Source: Laguncularia racemosa
Lineage: Eukaryota > Streptophyta > Magnoliopsida > Myrtales > Combretaceae
Reading direction: 5' to 3'
DNA length: 64,000 bases
Assembly (NCBI GenBank): GCA_037954665.1
Contig: JBBMOL010000046.1
Location: 1,612,001 to 1,676,000, forward strand
Shown one piece after another: positions 45,492 through 58,531 of the stretch. The position numbers and the translations under genes are program-made. Numbering within the stretch: position 1 is the first letter of the stretch; every line of letters begins with the position of its first letter. The notes beneath the pieces were generated by a model, which saw only the letters and a list, made by a program, of their open reading frames with translations, searched no databases and had not been told where the DNA came from.

Positions 45492-47159
45492 TAGAGTTGG
45501 GAAAGCAACCGAACAGACCGGCTCGCCTTGACCCACACTAGCCTATAGGTCAAAGCGGTTTGGCCCACGATGGCTTGCATATGAGACGAGTTAAAGAAGT
45601 TGGCCCACCCTACCCCACGGGCCAACGCAGGTTGGCCTACCTCGTACAAATAGATTTTTATTTTATATTACAAAATTAGAAAGTTAATGTAGTGTTTTAA
45701 TACTTAAACTTGTATCTTTTGATATTCAATCTGAAATGTCTATAATAACAAGTTTAAATCAATTTTAAAGCTCAATATAACTTTAAAAATGAAGCAATAC
45801 ATATTTTATAAAAAAAAAATCTAAAGGAACTTATTTAAGTTCAATTTAAGTGGAAAATTGAAAGATTTTCTTTTTGACAAATTTATAACCTCAAATTCAA
45901 TACAAAAATCTAATAGGTGAATATATACTAAAAAGATTGATATTCATTTTAAAATTTTTCAACTTTTTTTTGTTACAAAATATATAAGTAAACTAATAAT
46001 TAAAGATATATAACTTCCAAGCTAAAAGTAAAATATACAAAGTCTTTATAAAGTATTGTATTAATAACTTTAGGATATATTATACACAAAATTACTTCTA
46101 TTTGATTACTTTCAAATAGTACATTTTTAATTACCTTTGTATAAATAAGAGAATTAGATTTAATCAATGCTTTTGCAACCAGGTAATATAAATGCTAATT
46201 TTTAAAAAAAAGAAGAAGTTAGGTTTAATTCTCCTTTCTCCAATAAATAAATAAATAAATAAAAGAGATAATTAAATCTATATGTAATCACTTTTCTTTA
46301 TGTGTAGACTTTAAAATCCTATATATTAATAAATTAATATAAAATACACTCAAAATTTTATGTACAACTAGCTCAAAATTTTATGTACGACTAGCTACAC
46401 CTAAATTCTCTAAAAAGAATCTATTTTTAAGTGACATATAGAGCTTATTTAGTCAATGAGTTCCATCCCTAGTAATTGGTACTATGTTGTGCTATAGACA
46501 TGAATGTTTCATCTAAATGCTTTGTAGAACGAATTATTGACCAACTAACTCATTTTTTTTTTTAATGCTTGATTTCAAAATTTGCAAAATAAAGTTTGCT
46601 TTTAGAAGAAGGACTTAGATTTATACTATTTACACAAAGAAGAACCCGAATTGTTCTAGTATGTGCTTAATGCCTAGATTTATACTATTTATGTAAAGAA
46701 GGACCTATAATAGTTAAACATATGTTTAAGGATTTATTATTGACTCTATTTGAACTTGAAAGATCGATTGCTTGTTCAATCAAAATTGATACTCTATATG
46801 ACCATAATTAATTACTTTAAGGTTTTATCCAATTTGAAAATTTAAAAACAACATCAAACGATAATTAAGCAAATATAGCAATTATCATAAAATCTTTTAC
46901 CAATTATATAGGAAAATAAAGTCAATACTAAAGGAAATAAAATCATATATAGATTAATCATCATCATCATCAACAACCAAATTGGAGTCTCCCTTTGATG
47001 AAGTAGTCCCACTCCCACTCCCACTCCCATTGTCTTATTCTTTATCTACAATTTACTACATTGCACATATAATTAGATGTTTAATACTTGAAATAATATG
47101 TTAAAAGAAAGTAATTACCAAAACAATAAAAAGAAACTGTGATATAATTAGATGTTTAA

Positions 47160-49293
47160 TACTTGTAACCAATTATGTGTACAAATTAAGCTTCCACATT
47201 TGATAGGGTATAAAACTGTGATACTTATTAAGTACACAGGCACCGGTACCGAAAGTTGACTCAAATGCTACAATGGCAATTGGAATGCTGAGCACATTAG
47301 AGGCCATGATAGACAAATCATGATATCTTTAGCTTTAACTCTTTTAATGTTATAATACATATAATTTTGAATAGAAGTTCATATCCATTATTGGCTCATT
47401 TAGATAAATATCTAAAGAAGATTTTCCAGAACTTTGTACTTCTACTTAATGATACTCCTACATTATTAAGGAAAAAACTAATTAAATACTGATATATAAT
47501 ACAACAAAAAATATCATTAAAAAAATGAAGTTATTATTAAACTTACATTTAAAGTAATAAGATCAATTACTAAACCCTTTCCAGAATGCAAGTGTTGTGG
47601 TGCTCCTCCTTTATCGCCACCTATAGATGTGTCTTGTCCTTGAGAAAATGATCCAACTCGATGGCTTCTAGTTCTAGACATGTGATCTATTTTACTCTTC
47701 TCATATTCTCCAAAAAACTTATATAACTTGCTTTTTATGTGAACCAACTTCTCTTCACAAGTGAGGAAAACAAGTTTATTAAAGCAGAACTTTAAAAAAT
47801 TAAACTTCACCCAAGGATCAAAGACTACTCTAAGTGTAAAGACAATACTATAATCCCTTTAATATTTATCAAACTTTTGCTTCATTTTAATAGACATTCC
47901 CCTTATGACATGATCTTCACTACTTAAATTTTCATCCAATAAACATTCAATTCTCCATACTTGTAAAAAATAGTGGCTTTAAGTTGAATACGAGTATCTT
48001 GACATCAAATTGGTGATACTATAAAAAGGGCTAAAAAACTTACATATCTTCTCTGCTCTTTCCCACTCATCCATAGTTGGACAATATTTATAGTGACAAT
48101 AATTCAATTGAAAGCAAGAAAAAACATGTTGATACTTAAGTGCACTATCAAGCATAAGGTAAGTGGAATTCCATTTAGTAGCTACATCCAAGCGTAAACC
48201 AACATTGGCATCAATGTCGTAAACATGTTGAACACACTCCAAAAAATGTTTTATTCTATCTTCGAAGCCCTTCACATACTTTGCACTCTCCCTTATTTTA
48301 TGCAATGCTTCACTACTTACCGTCAATCCCTCTTTAACGATTAAATGAAGAATATGAGCATAATATCTACTATGAAAAGACTCATCACCACATAACAAAC
48401 TATGCTGTAAGTTCAGTTGTTCTTTTAAGAAATCTTCCATACAATCATTTGCACATGCATTATCTAATGAAGGGAAAATATCTTTCTATCTATACCCCAA
48501 TTTTTAAAAAATTCAAATACTTTTTTCGATAACTTAAACCCTAAGTGAGGAGAGGGCATTTTACAAAAAGCAAGAATTTTATTATTTAGTTTCCATTTGT
48601 CATCCACATAAAGTCCAATCAAACAAATATATCCTTTATTGGTGGAAGCAGTCCATATCTCAGAAGTCAAATATACTCCTTGGAATTTTCTACAATATTT
48701 GTTTCAAATTATTCTTTCGAGTCAAATATTAATTCCAAACATCTGACGTAGCAGTTTTCCTAGAAATTGGCTTATAATCAAGATTATATAGACTTATAAA
48801 TTATGAGATCCTCCTATAATCAATAAATAAAAATGGCAGATCATGTTCAATAATAGCCATTGCCATTACCTCACAGCAACTTTAAGATCTGATTTTCTTG
48901 ACCTTAACTTACCAGCATGATCAATTACTATATCACCAATATCATTATATTTAGGAATTTGACTCTAACGACAATTTCCTATATGTCGACGTAAAGATGA
49001 AGTTCCATGTGAATGTGCCCTAATAACATATTCCTTTCCACATGCTTTACATTTGGCTCTACTTTTAGCATCTTTCCCAACACCAATTTTTGCAACTATT
49101 TCCCAACACCAATTTTTGCAACTATTTCCCAAACCTTAGAAGAAGAGCTACTTACTTGACCCTTCCTGCCTGTAGGTTCTTGAGATTGAGAAGATCCTGC
49201 TTTAACATTATCATTACGCCTACCAACTTTGAACACATCATCTACATTAATAGGTTCCATTGTATTTGTAATCTTATTACTTGTAGGATCCAT
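47160..49293 (-). pseudogene. hAT transposase (RICESLEEPER/Ac type), decayed
   Basis: From 49293: MDPTSNKITNTMEPIN, then a BED zinc finger broken by a 26-bp duplication (KVWEIVAKIG, CKACGKEYVI, LRRHIGNC). Next TSEIWTASTNKGYICLIGLY and KLSKKVFEFFKNWGIDRKIF (48670-48464). Then RYYAHILHLIVKEGL and KWNSTYLMLDSALKY (48440-47979). Then KFNFLKFCFNKL (47810-47517). Last comes the C-terminal dimerisation domain: SIPIAIVAFESTFGTGACVL (about 47295-47230). The order and motifs match plant RICESLEEPER-like hAT proteins. Frameshifts and stops occur between all parts. Confidence 0.88.
49073..49130. repeat. 26-bp tandem duplication in the BED finger of the hAT transposase
   Basis: tttcccaacacc... occurs at 49073 and 49099, with a third partial start at 49125. 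The unit length, 26, is not a multiple of three, so this duplication alone breaks the zinc-finger frame. Confidence 0.92.
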
Positions 49294-49580
49294 TTTGAAA
49301 ATACATAAAAAAAAAAGAAAATATCAGAATATACAATTGTTTATATCAAAATATATCAAAAAAAAGAAAATACATCATCTAATAGGTTCCATTAGTGTAT
49401 TCCTTCAATCATCAACCATCATTAAGATTTAAAAAACCACAACAACTTGGAAAGAAGCTTCTGCTTAAAACACATACAATTGAACTAATCATAATTAATA
49501 AATATGTCCATATGACCTAGAAACAAAACATAAAACATGATGATGTTAAAAATTCCAAATACCAATAGACTCCCAAGTGA

Positions 49581-49714
49581 AGATTGAAAGGATAAACACT
49601 TGTATATAATATACATAGACATCCTCATCTTCTTTTTTCCTATACCAAGATTGAAAGGATAAACACTTGTATATAATATACATAGACATCCTCATCTTCT
49701 TTTTTCCTATACCC
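49581..49714. repeat. 67-bp tandem duplication inside the hAT element
   Basis: agattgaaaggataaacact starts at 49581 and again at 49648. The two copies are nearly identical and therefore young compared with the element. Confidence 0.92.
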
Positions 49715-50135
49715 CCCAACCCCAAACTGCGACTCCAAACCCAAACTTTAACTCCAATTCTCCTAATACGTAACCAATTAACCATAAGCTCTAATTTATG
49801 CACACCCCTCAATTCTAAATCACAACTCCAAACCCAAACCCCAAACCGCAGCTCTAACCCCAAATCGCAGCTCCAAACCCTAAATCGTAGCTCCAAACTG
49901 CAACTCCAATTCTCAAAATACATAACCATAAACTCTATTTATGTATAACCCCCCAACCCCAAACCGTAACTCTAAACCCCAAATCACAGCTCCAAACTGC
50001 AACTCCAATTCTCAAAATACATAACCATAAACTCTATTTATGTATAACCCCCTAACTCCAAACCCCAAATTGTAGCTCTAAACCCCAAATCGCAACTCCA
50101 AACCCAAACCCCAAACCCTTAAACTGCAACTCCAA
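49715..50135. repeat. C/A-rich minisatellite inside the hAT element
   Basis: A degenerate short unit (like ccccaaatcgcagctccaaa) repeats many times. A longer unit of about 99 bp (ctccaaactgcaactccaat at 49891 and 49990) is duplicated on top of it. ORFs on both strands across it are repeat artefacts. Confidence 0.85.
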
Positions 50136-50727
50136 ACGAACCAATAGACCAAACATAGCAGTTGGCTAATTAAAAAAGGAAACAAATGCAACAACTATAG
50201 CACAACACGTGCTGCTTGATAATGATGATAACGATGATGAGGAGATGGTGGATAGTCGACTGAGACGACAAGGACGAGGTGATAGCCAACGATCATAAGT
50301 TGCGACTGGTACGTGATGTGCACATGCTACTGTTTTGTGAGTCACAAATTGTGACTAAGCCGAGACCCGTATTGTGACTGTGATGTAGGGGTTGTAGCTA
50401 CCGAGACAAGAACCATAAGTGAACAGAGAAGGAGAGAAGAGTTAGAAGACGTAAGATGAGAGTATGAGAAAGAATGTGACACTTGAGAGTGAGATGAGCT
50501 TGTAAGACTAAGATCTGAGATAGATGGTCCTTAGCTCATGTTCCTAGCTAATCTAATATTTCTTTTTTCTCTTTCTTTTTTAAATTGTGCGGGTTAACCT
50601 ACATTCGCATTTACATAGCCTGCCTTGACTCACGGGCTACGTGGGTAGGCCAAAACAACCCATAAATCTTATGGGTTAAATTTCCCTAGCTTGCCCCACA
50701 AAATTTTATAGGTTGTTCCCAGGTCTA

Positions 50728-50735
50728 GCACTATC
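50728..50735. repeat. Target-site duplication of the hAT element, right (GCACTATC)
   Basis: Exact copy of 45484-45491. Confidence 0.95.
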
Positions 50736-51847
50736 TTCATAGCTTCTTTTTTAGTTGTACAAGTTTATAGTCACCTATACTTGTCTTTTTGCAGACACGC
50801 GGTTGAAGAAGGCTAACCTTACTTAGCTCTATTCTCAAAACAAGGTGGCGACTTAAAGCAAGAAAGATGCTCCAACTAAGAAGACACTGCCCCTCGTTGT
50901 CCCAAAGAGAAAGGGATCAAGACTAAGGATCCTCAACCGATTCAAGAGAGCAATCTTGTAGGTGATCTAGTTGGGAAGAGTAAATAGGTGGAGAAGGCCT
51001 ATACTCCCCAAAAACCTAAAAAGAGGTTAAGAGAAGACGACACTAGGGTAGTCTGGAAAGGCAAGGGAACTACTGTTCAACCAAACCAATATGTTCTGCT
51101 AGACGAAGATGTTGTTGAAGACCCCTTTGCAAACCTAAGCTAGAAGTGGAGAGTAGAGGCTAGATTAGGCCAAATGCTATTGGTCGCTCAGCATAGTATC
51201 TCTAACTAAACTCATCACGTAGCCGTTCTTTAAGTTTGAGTAATCTAGCACAAGAGTCAATTTACATTCCTAACTAGAGCATTTGCACTAGAAAGAAAGC
51301 AGTGGGAATCTAAAGTTGTGCTAGCAAATCATGTTCCATTGGATCAAGTTGAGAGTAAGGTGCTAGGGTGCTTCATGACTTATGAGAACGTAGACGTGTT
51401 GTTGCAGACAACGACGTATGAGGTTTGTCCTCCACATTTCTTCACAGCAAAGTTATTTCTTTAATTATATCTAACAATGTTTATCTTGTCATCAGGCCAA
51501 TACTCTTATAGTGACGTTATCTAATGTACTCAAGGAGGAATGGAGGAATGTATGTGCTCTTTGTTCTAAGTACGAAGAACTGTGAGTGAAGAAGTAGCGG
51601 TTCTTTAACCAAACTTTAAGTTTCTTGCAAAAGGTACAAGATGCTGAGAATATGGAAACCTAGGCAAGCAAAAAGATGCTAAGAATATGGAAGAGCTTGT
51701 GAAGGAAACTAGAACTTAAGCTAATGAGCTTAGTCGTTGGACAAAGGTTGTTGTGGGTAAGAGTGCCCTCCTATAGGATGAATTGTTGAAGACTCGAAAG
51801 GAGAAGGAAGGGCTTTAGAAGAAGAATATTGATCTTATATTGATCCC
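50736..51847 (+). pseudogene. Sense ORF remnant of a Tat-type element, part 2
   Basis: After TTTTGCAG (about 50798) a basic, coil-forming coding remnant follows: TRLKKANL, VVPKRKGS, then CALCSKYEEL and LQKVQDAENMET (51550-51660), with many stops. Gypsy-type transposon proteins of plants end in a long coiled coil, which fits. Recognition is weak because of the decay. Confidence 0.35.
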
Positions 51848-53373
51848 TATAACGTAATACATATAATATAACTTGGAGTTAATTCGACATAATTATTTAG
51901 AGAATTAGGTTAGGGTTAAAAAGGTTTAGGAATTTCAAAATTTAGAAAGTGGGTTTAAAGTGAATAGAAAGATACATAGCCTTCCAACATGACTGTATTG
52001 TAACCGTATTAAAAACCTAAAGTGAATAGAGAAATACATGGCCTCCCAACATGACCGTGTTGTAACCATGTTAAAAACTTAAAGTGAATAAAGAGATATG
52101 CGATCTCCTAACATGACTGTGTTGTAACCATATTAAAAACTCGAAGTGAACATTGAGATATACAACCCTCAACATGACTATGTCTTGCCCATGTTGAGTT
52201 CGAAGAGTTACACAAATGTACACGGCCTTTGACACGACCATGTACTATCCTGTTTTTACCAACACGACCTCTAACATGGTCGTGTTGAGTTGAAAAACTT
52301 CCTTTTCCATTGAAATACAATTCTAAAAGCATGTAGTTGGGATTATGTATAGGTTTAGAGAATTTTTAAGGGTGTAGAAGTGGAAAGAAACCAAGTTTTA
52401 CAATCTAGGTACATGTATACCATGTTTGTTGCTTGTGTTCGATAGGTTAGAAATTATGTGTGGATTTAATAAGATTATAAATGAGTTTAATTGTTTGTGC
52501 ATGTGGTTGTGAATTGCTGGGTCAAAAAAACTGAGTATGAGTTGGTGTTCTTGAGGTTTTACCTTAATGATTGGTATATGATGTTGTCCCTAGTGTAGTC
52601 GTGTATCAAAATGATTCGGATAATTTATGTAAGGATATTGTTTGTGGAAGGACATTGTAGAAGGGTAATGTTAGGATGATTGTGGAAGGACAATGTGTGA
52701 GATTTGAAGGCTTGTAAGGACTCATGGACAGTGGGTATTAATAATAATAATATTATTATATATATTATTGTTTGTGGAAGGATTGTGTGATTGTGAAAGA
52801 TTGTTTGTTGATATTGAAACTATGTGCTAGTTAAATATTATAAAAGATGAATAACTTGTACATTTAGTGTGTTACATTTGTGATGATATGCTTGGCATGG
52901 CGTACGTGTATGTGTGTAGGTAAGCATTATATTGGGCGTTAGCTCACCCTTCGTAGAAAATATTTTTTTTAGTTGCAGATTCTATAAGAGAAATTGTGGG
53001 ATATGATGAAACTTTGGGAGAGACAGCTCAAGATCAGAATCACAAAGAGAATATAGAATACATCCACTATTATGATTAGTAAATAGATTAAGTAAAGATA
53101 TATGTTAGATTTCTTATTTAGTTGTTTTGAGAAATTTCTATTGTAAGTGAATGTTATATGCTTTCGCTGATTAATTTGAGAAGACTGTTGATGACTTATT
53201 ATTAAAGATGAAAATTTTTGTTAATCTCTGATATTTAGTAGATGAGTTATGATCATTATCAAGAGTAAAAAAAAAAAATGTATTGGATAATAGTATTGAT
53301 TGAGCCTTTGCGTGTCTTCAAGAAATAAGGACACATGGTAGGCCATAGTGTACTCGAATTTCGGGGCATTACA
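51848..53373 (+). repeat. LTR-like repeat, copy 1 (1.5 kb)
   Basis: Starts tataacgtaatacatataat (a degraded TGTAAC start) and ends tcggggcattaca. It matches 56930-58531 over most of its length. Near its start four 62-bp tandem units (51957, 52019, 52081, 52143) each carry an AACATGACCGTGTT-type palindrome. No primer site follows, so it is probably a solo LTR. Confidence 0.65.
51957..52204. repeat. Four tandem 62-bp units with palindromes in the LTR-like repeat
   Basis: aaagtgaatag-type starts at 51957, 52019, 52081 and 52143 give an exact 62-bp period. Each unit contains an imperfect inverted repeat of the form aacatgaYYgtgtt. Confidence 0.88.
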
Positions 53374-55296
53374 CAATAAGTACATATAAATGAGTTCTGG
53401 GTAATTTATTAAAGTTAAAGGACAATGATTAAAACAAGTAATAGCAAATTTCAAAATTTATTTTCCCATCCCTCTCTACCAAACCACCTTGATGGTTGTG
53501 GCACAATAAAATATAAAGGATAATACAACTAAGGAATGAAAGAATTGAAAGAAGCCACATAATTATGTAAAAAATTTAAAGCACCTAAAGACGGCAATAA
53601 CAAGAAAAAAGTACATAAAAGAGAAAATAATAACATTGCAAAGGACATAGTAACAAAGAAAACCATAGAAGATTAAGGATTTAGATCTTCAATCATGAAT
53701 AAAACAATTATAGGTGTATGGATGTGTATAAAGACAATTGAATGTTCAATAAGAATAATAAAGATTTGGGTTAAGTCATAAGTCATTCTAAGTTCAAGTC
53801 TATAGTGTGTCTTAGATAATTTTAGAGTTGATCATGAGTTTGTGTCAAAGTCTTAGTAGGGTAGTTATTATGGTCTCAATAACTTTATTATTTCAAAGGA
53901 CAAAAGGCATATACATATATCAAGATTTAAAAATAGATAGAAATATGATCACTAACATTAGAAAATTCAAAAACTTTTAAAAGGAAAATTTCCTAAGATA
54001 CACTTTAAGAGAACTTGACAACATAGAAACATAAAATCTTGATAATAAAATCCATATTACAAGAGTAGAACAAAATATTAGTAAGGAAATGAAATAAAAT
54101 GGACATGTAAAATCAATTAACAAGAGCAAAACAAGATAAAAATGCAAGATAGGACATGGACTAAACTAAGTCAATCGATTACAAGCAGTGCCTATATGGG
54201 TAGGTTGACCCAGGCTTAGTTGACTAGGATTGACCTAATTCAATTAGCCCTACTATGGTCAACCAAGTCGGGCAAATGAAGGTCAACGGTTGATGCCCCC
54301 TTCCCCCTTTTGATCTTCATACTCTTCCTTTATTCTTCTTTGACCATCACTTTACTTATTTTTCTATATTCAAATTTTCATCCTTTTCAAAAATTAAGCT
54401 TACAAATATCCATAAACTCTTAAAATCTTTCATACTACTACACATACAAGTCTATAACTTCCTTTCTCAAGAACCTCACTTTCTCTCTCTAGTGACCCTA
54501 TTGTTGACCCCACCGTCATTCTCACACCCTTTAGCAACTCAAAACCACTCTCCTTTTCATGCATTTGTAAGATCTTCTCACTAAGAATCCATTGATTACC
54601 TCCCTCACTAGGAGCAAATTACCCACAAGAGATTCTTTAAAATTTACTACACCCATATCAACTTCCTCTTTACCTTGAAAGTGGAATGCTACCTAAGAGG
54701 CTCTTTAAGGAAAGAAAGTCCAATGGAAGTGAATTGAGTATGCACCACCCGACTAATATGCGATCCTTAATTGCCAATAGTTTCTTTTATGTCTACCACA
54801 AGGTACGGTATAAAAATTCCTATGCTAATAGAAATGTACGCTTAAATAGGAAGGCAGATAGATGATATTTTATAAGTATGGGTTTGATAGAGAAATCTTT
54901 AGTGAAATTGAATGGATTGCTTGCTTTAATAGATATGCCTAATGTGACATGTGTAGAGGCGGTTAAGCTATTTTACTCCAATTTTATAGGAGAATACTAT
55001 GAGGAATATGATGAATAGGGAAAATTTTACTCTAATTTCATGATTTTTTTTACTATAGTTTTGGTAGTAGGTAGATTCGGTGCATTATCATTTTAACTTG
55101 AAGAGAAAATTTTGAATTGCTAAATATATACCATATCTCGTGATATCATAAGTTAATATCAATTGTCTATGTTTTAAAGTCATAGAGTACAAAAACAACA
55201 TATAAATTAAATGGGTCCCTCTAAAATATCTCTTGCAATGAGAAAGGATGCATGCGCTTTAAAGGTTTCATCAATGTCATGCCATTCTATTTGAAT

Positions 55297-55298
55297 GA

Positions 55299-55341
<43 letters not shown>
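55297..55341. repeat. TA microsatellite
   Basis: About 20 uninterrupted TA dinucleotides. Confidence 0.95.
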
Positions 55342-55342
<1 letters not shown>

Positions 55343-56531
55343 CGATAGGAAATGGTTGAATATGGATTTTTTTTTAGTGCCATGTTCTCAATCAATATTC
55401 AAACAATTTAAAGGTCAAGTTGGTGGGTCAAAATGAAACTTAGATCCATTTGTGTTTTGTGATAATGCAAGGTAATTCTTCATTCTTTAAGCCAATATTA
55501 GATATAAGGATATGTTTCCATCTAACCATGTAGACCTTTTAAATGCGTTTCTTGGATACATTTAAATTCTTATGTGGACAATGGAATCGTGTACTTTGGA
55601 TAGAAGAAAGGATGGAAGTAGTTTTATTCATTGCTAATGCTTCTTTAGCACTTTCATTTGCCCATATTTGTTTTTCAATACGTGAAATTGCATAAGCATT
55701 CTAAATGAAATGGTCAATAGCACATTTTCTATAAGGAAAATGCAAAAAGAAATATATAAATAAATAAATAAAGAAAGAAAGGAGATTCCTTGGTAATGTA
55801 GTAAAGTTTATCACTGATGAAGTATCCTATTCTAGGATAGAAAAATAAGAACATCTATCCATCGTTTCAGCTATTAGAAAAACAATTGTATGTCATTTAA
55901 TTAGAAGTCTAAATGTATCTAGATTTGTTATTTTAGATCATTTTAATATTATTCCATGCCTTTGAGACAAAGGTCAATATTCCAAGATGTCAATACCAAT
56001 GGATATTTCTCCACATGAAGATCGATCAAAAGGAATGGGGCAGCACTAACCACAACAACTTCATTGAAACAAAGAAGTTTAAGCACAAGTGTAAACATGG
56101 GAAGTTAGCATTTTTCAAACGGATATATTTATTTATGTTAAAAAAAAAGAAAAAGAAAAATACTATGGCATTTTATATTAATAGCATTAATTTTTAGTAG
56201 CAGTAACTTACAACATTATAAGACTGCTCCTTCATTCGGGATGGTTCTGCCTGCTTCGAGGTTTCCTATAGTTGATAGCTGGGTTCTATTTAAGGAGAGA
56301 ATTTTACATATAAGCTCCTTCTATATGACATTGGAAGGAATATGATAAAACCGTGGTGGAGTGACAGCGTATTTGTCAAAACACTTGGGGGATTGTCGAT
56401 CAGCTCATGGTGGTTACATGTTTGATTTCCTTACAACCTTAGATCCTCAAGTCGACACCAACATATGTTAATGGCCTTTACAATCGTGGCTTGATTTGAT
56501 GGTTTTGGAATATTTAAATACATAAGCAATA

Positions 56532-56534
<3 letters not shown>

Positions 56535-56565
<31 letters not shown>

Positions 56566-56566
56566 G
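56535..56566. repeat. TA microsatellite
   Basis: About 15 TA dinucleotides. Confidence 0.93.
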
Positions 56567-56929
56567 CTAAGCTAAGAAGGTGAATAGCTTAAAGCAATAG
56601 GAACAAGGTAGTTTTTTTTTGTAATTGAGTATATATATCTTTTTTATTTAGGGTTAACACTTTTTCCTCATTTGCGCAACTCATAAAACCCTAAACACAC
56701 TCTGTAGGAATTTGAGGCAAGAGAAGGACAAATAAGTGCTATGATTCACTAATTAGTTTGGGGTGAGTACATCGATCAATAACAATTGATCGTTAATTTC
56801 ATGTACATTGTAAATAAAAAATTAATGTATTTGGATTATTTACAGATCAAAGGCAATCCATGATACGTAGGAGACAAAACAAGCAATTTATCCATCACGA
56901 TAACGACTCGGGTTAAGTAAGTATTCCTA

Positions 56930-58531
56930 CTAGTATATTATATTGTGAATTTTATATTGGATAGATCAATTAGGTTAAATTGATTAGAAATTGAGTTGAG
57001 GGATCGAATTACGAAATATACAATAAGATACATGGCCCCTCAATATGACAGTGTTATAGGTGTGTTAAATTTAAAGAGTGAACAAAGAGATATAAGGCTT
57101 TTTAACACGATCGTATTGGAACCGTGTTGAAAATCGAAAGTGAACAAAAAGATACATGACCTCCAATACGATTGTGTTGTAACCGTATTAAAAACCTAAA
57201 GTGGATAGAGAGATACACGACCCTTCAACACAATCATGTCTTGCCTGTGTTGAGTTTAAGGAGTCACAGAAATGTACACGGCTTTTGGCACAACCATGTA
57301 CTACCCTGTGTTCACCAACAAGACCTTCAGCATGGCCGCGTTGAGTTTAAAAACTTCCTTTTTCATTTTAGTTCAATGAAATATAATTCTAAAAGCATAT
57401 AATTGGGATTGTGTATAGGTTTAGAGGATTTGTAAGGCTATAGAAGTGTGAAGGATCAAATATTACGAGTTAGGTACGTGTATACCCTATGTGTTGTTTT
57501 GTGCTTACTAGTTAGAAATGAGTGTGGGCTAATAACGTTAAACTATGAATGAGACTATTTGTGAATGTGATTGAGAATTGCTAGGTTCAAGAAACCGAGT
57601 GCGGGTCGGTGTTCTCGGGGTGGTACTCCGATGATTGATATGTGATGTTATTTTTAGAGGAGTTGTGTATCGAAATGATCCGAATAGTATGTGGAATATT
57701 GTATATGGAAGGATATTGTGTGAGCGATTGTGGAAGGTTGTTGTGCGAGATTTAAAAGATTGAAAGAACACATAGACTCATGAACAGTAAAAAGAACCCG
57801 CTGTCATATATATATATATATAGAGTCATGGACTCATGAACAGTCATAAAGAACCCCCTTTGTCATATATACATACATATATTGTTTGTAGAAGGATTGT
57901 AAAAGGATATTATGAAAGTTATGTGTAATGGTGTTTATGATGTGATTGTGTATTAGCTAAAGGTTGTGAAAGATGAATAACATTATGTATGAATATTGTG
58001 TTGCATCGTGCATGAGCTATTATTTATGTCGTGGCATGTGTATGTGTTTGTTAATATACATAGTGCTAGGCACTAGCTCACCTCTAGTAGGAACATTTTT
58101 TAGTTATAGGTGCCATAGGAAAGATTGTAGGGTATGATGAAAGCTTAATAGAAATGAATCATAATACATAGGAGAATGTGAAATATGTATATTATGATGA
58201 GTAATATCCCGATGAGGAGAAAGGAAAATATGAAATAACTTGTAATTGTGACCTTGATTATCATGTTATTTAAGTTATTGAAAGCTTCCGTTGTCTTTAA
58301 ATTGAGGAGATTGAATAGGAATTATGTTTTGAGGATATACAATTTCTTTTAGGAATGGTTGTGTTGTTGGAGTTTATGAATGCTTCCGCTGTGGTAATTT
58401 AATATGTTTATTTATTATATTAAAAATTGAAGATTAATATTTGAAGAATTGTAGCAATTGAACATTTGCATATCTTCTAATATTGAGAATACGTGGTGGA
58501 CCATAGTGTACCTGGGTTCTAGGGCATTAGA
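56930..58531 (+). repeat. LTR-like repeat, copy 2 (1.6 kb)
   Basis: Same orientation and order as 51848-53373: palindrome-bearing units of about 62 bp (57055-57250), shared text 'ttctaaaagcat' and 'gtataggtttagag', and a similar end (gaccatagtgtacctgggtt...gcatta). It carries an extra tandem duplication around 'actcatgaacagt' (57776-57881). The left end is less certain. Confidence 0.62.

Larger units (their letters stand above)
45492..50727 (-). mobile_element. Complete hAT transposon (5236 bp) with decayed transposase
   Basis: Terminal inverted repeats: TAGAGTTGGGAAAGCAACC (45492-45510) and, inverted, TAGACCTGGGAACAACC (50727-50711). The exact 8-bp duplication GCACTATC lies outside both. 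Subterminal regions (45510-45655 and 50590-50700) repeat short GGCCCAC / GTGGGC / GGCCTAC words, as is typical for transposase binding in hAT elements. The transposase reads on the minus strand and is broken, so the copy cannot move alone. Three tandem duplications lie between transposase and right end. Confidence 0.95.
53374..56929. other. AT-rich region between the two LTR-like copies
   Basis: No intact gene. A plus-strand fragment at 54884-55018 (MGLIEKSLVKLNGLLALIDM, then VEAVKLFYSNFIGEYYEE) resembles part of a plant transposon-derived protein domain (LFYSNF motif), but is too short to be sure. TA microsatellites lie at 55297-55341 and 56535-56566. The stretch could be the decayed interior of an element whose LTRs are the two flanking copies; no primer site or purine tract supports this. 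Confidence 0.4.

Noticed and set aside
49546..49948. ORFs of 127 and 93 codons on opposite strands
   Set aside because: Both are translations of tandem repeats in the hAT element (67-bp and C/A-rich units).
49715..50135. CCCTAAA-like words that could suggest telomeric repeat
   Set aside because: Only a single exact CCCTAAA is seen; the unit is different (about 20 bp) and the array lies within a transposon.
51848..58531. One complete LTR element with 1.5-kb LTRs and 3.5-kb interior
   Set aside because: No primer site, purine tract or matching target duplication at the expected places; two solo LTR-like copies are the safer reading.
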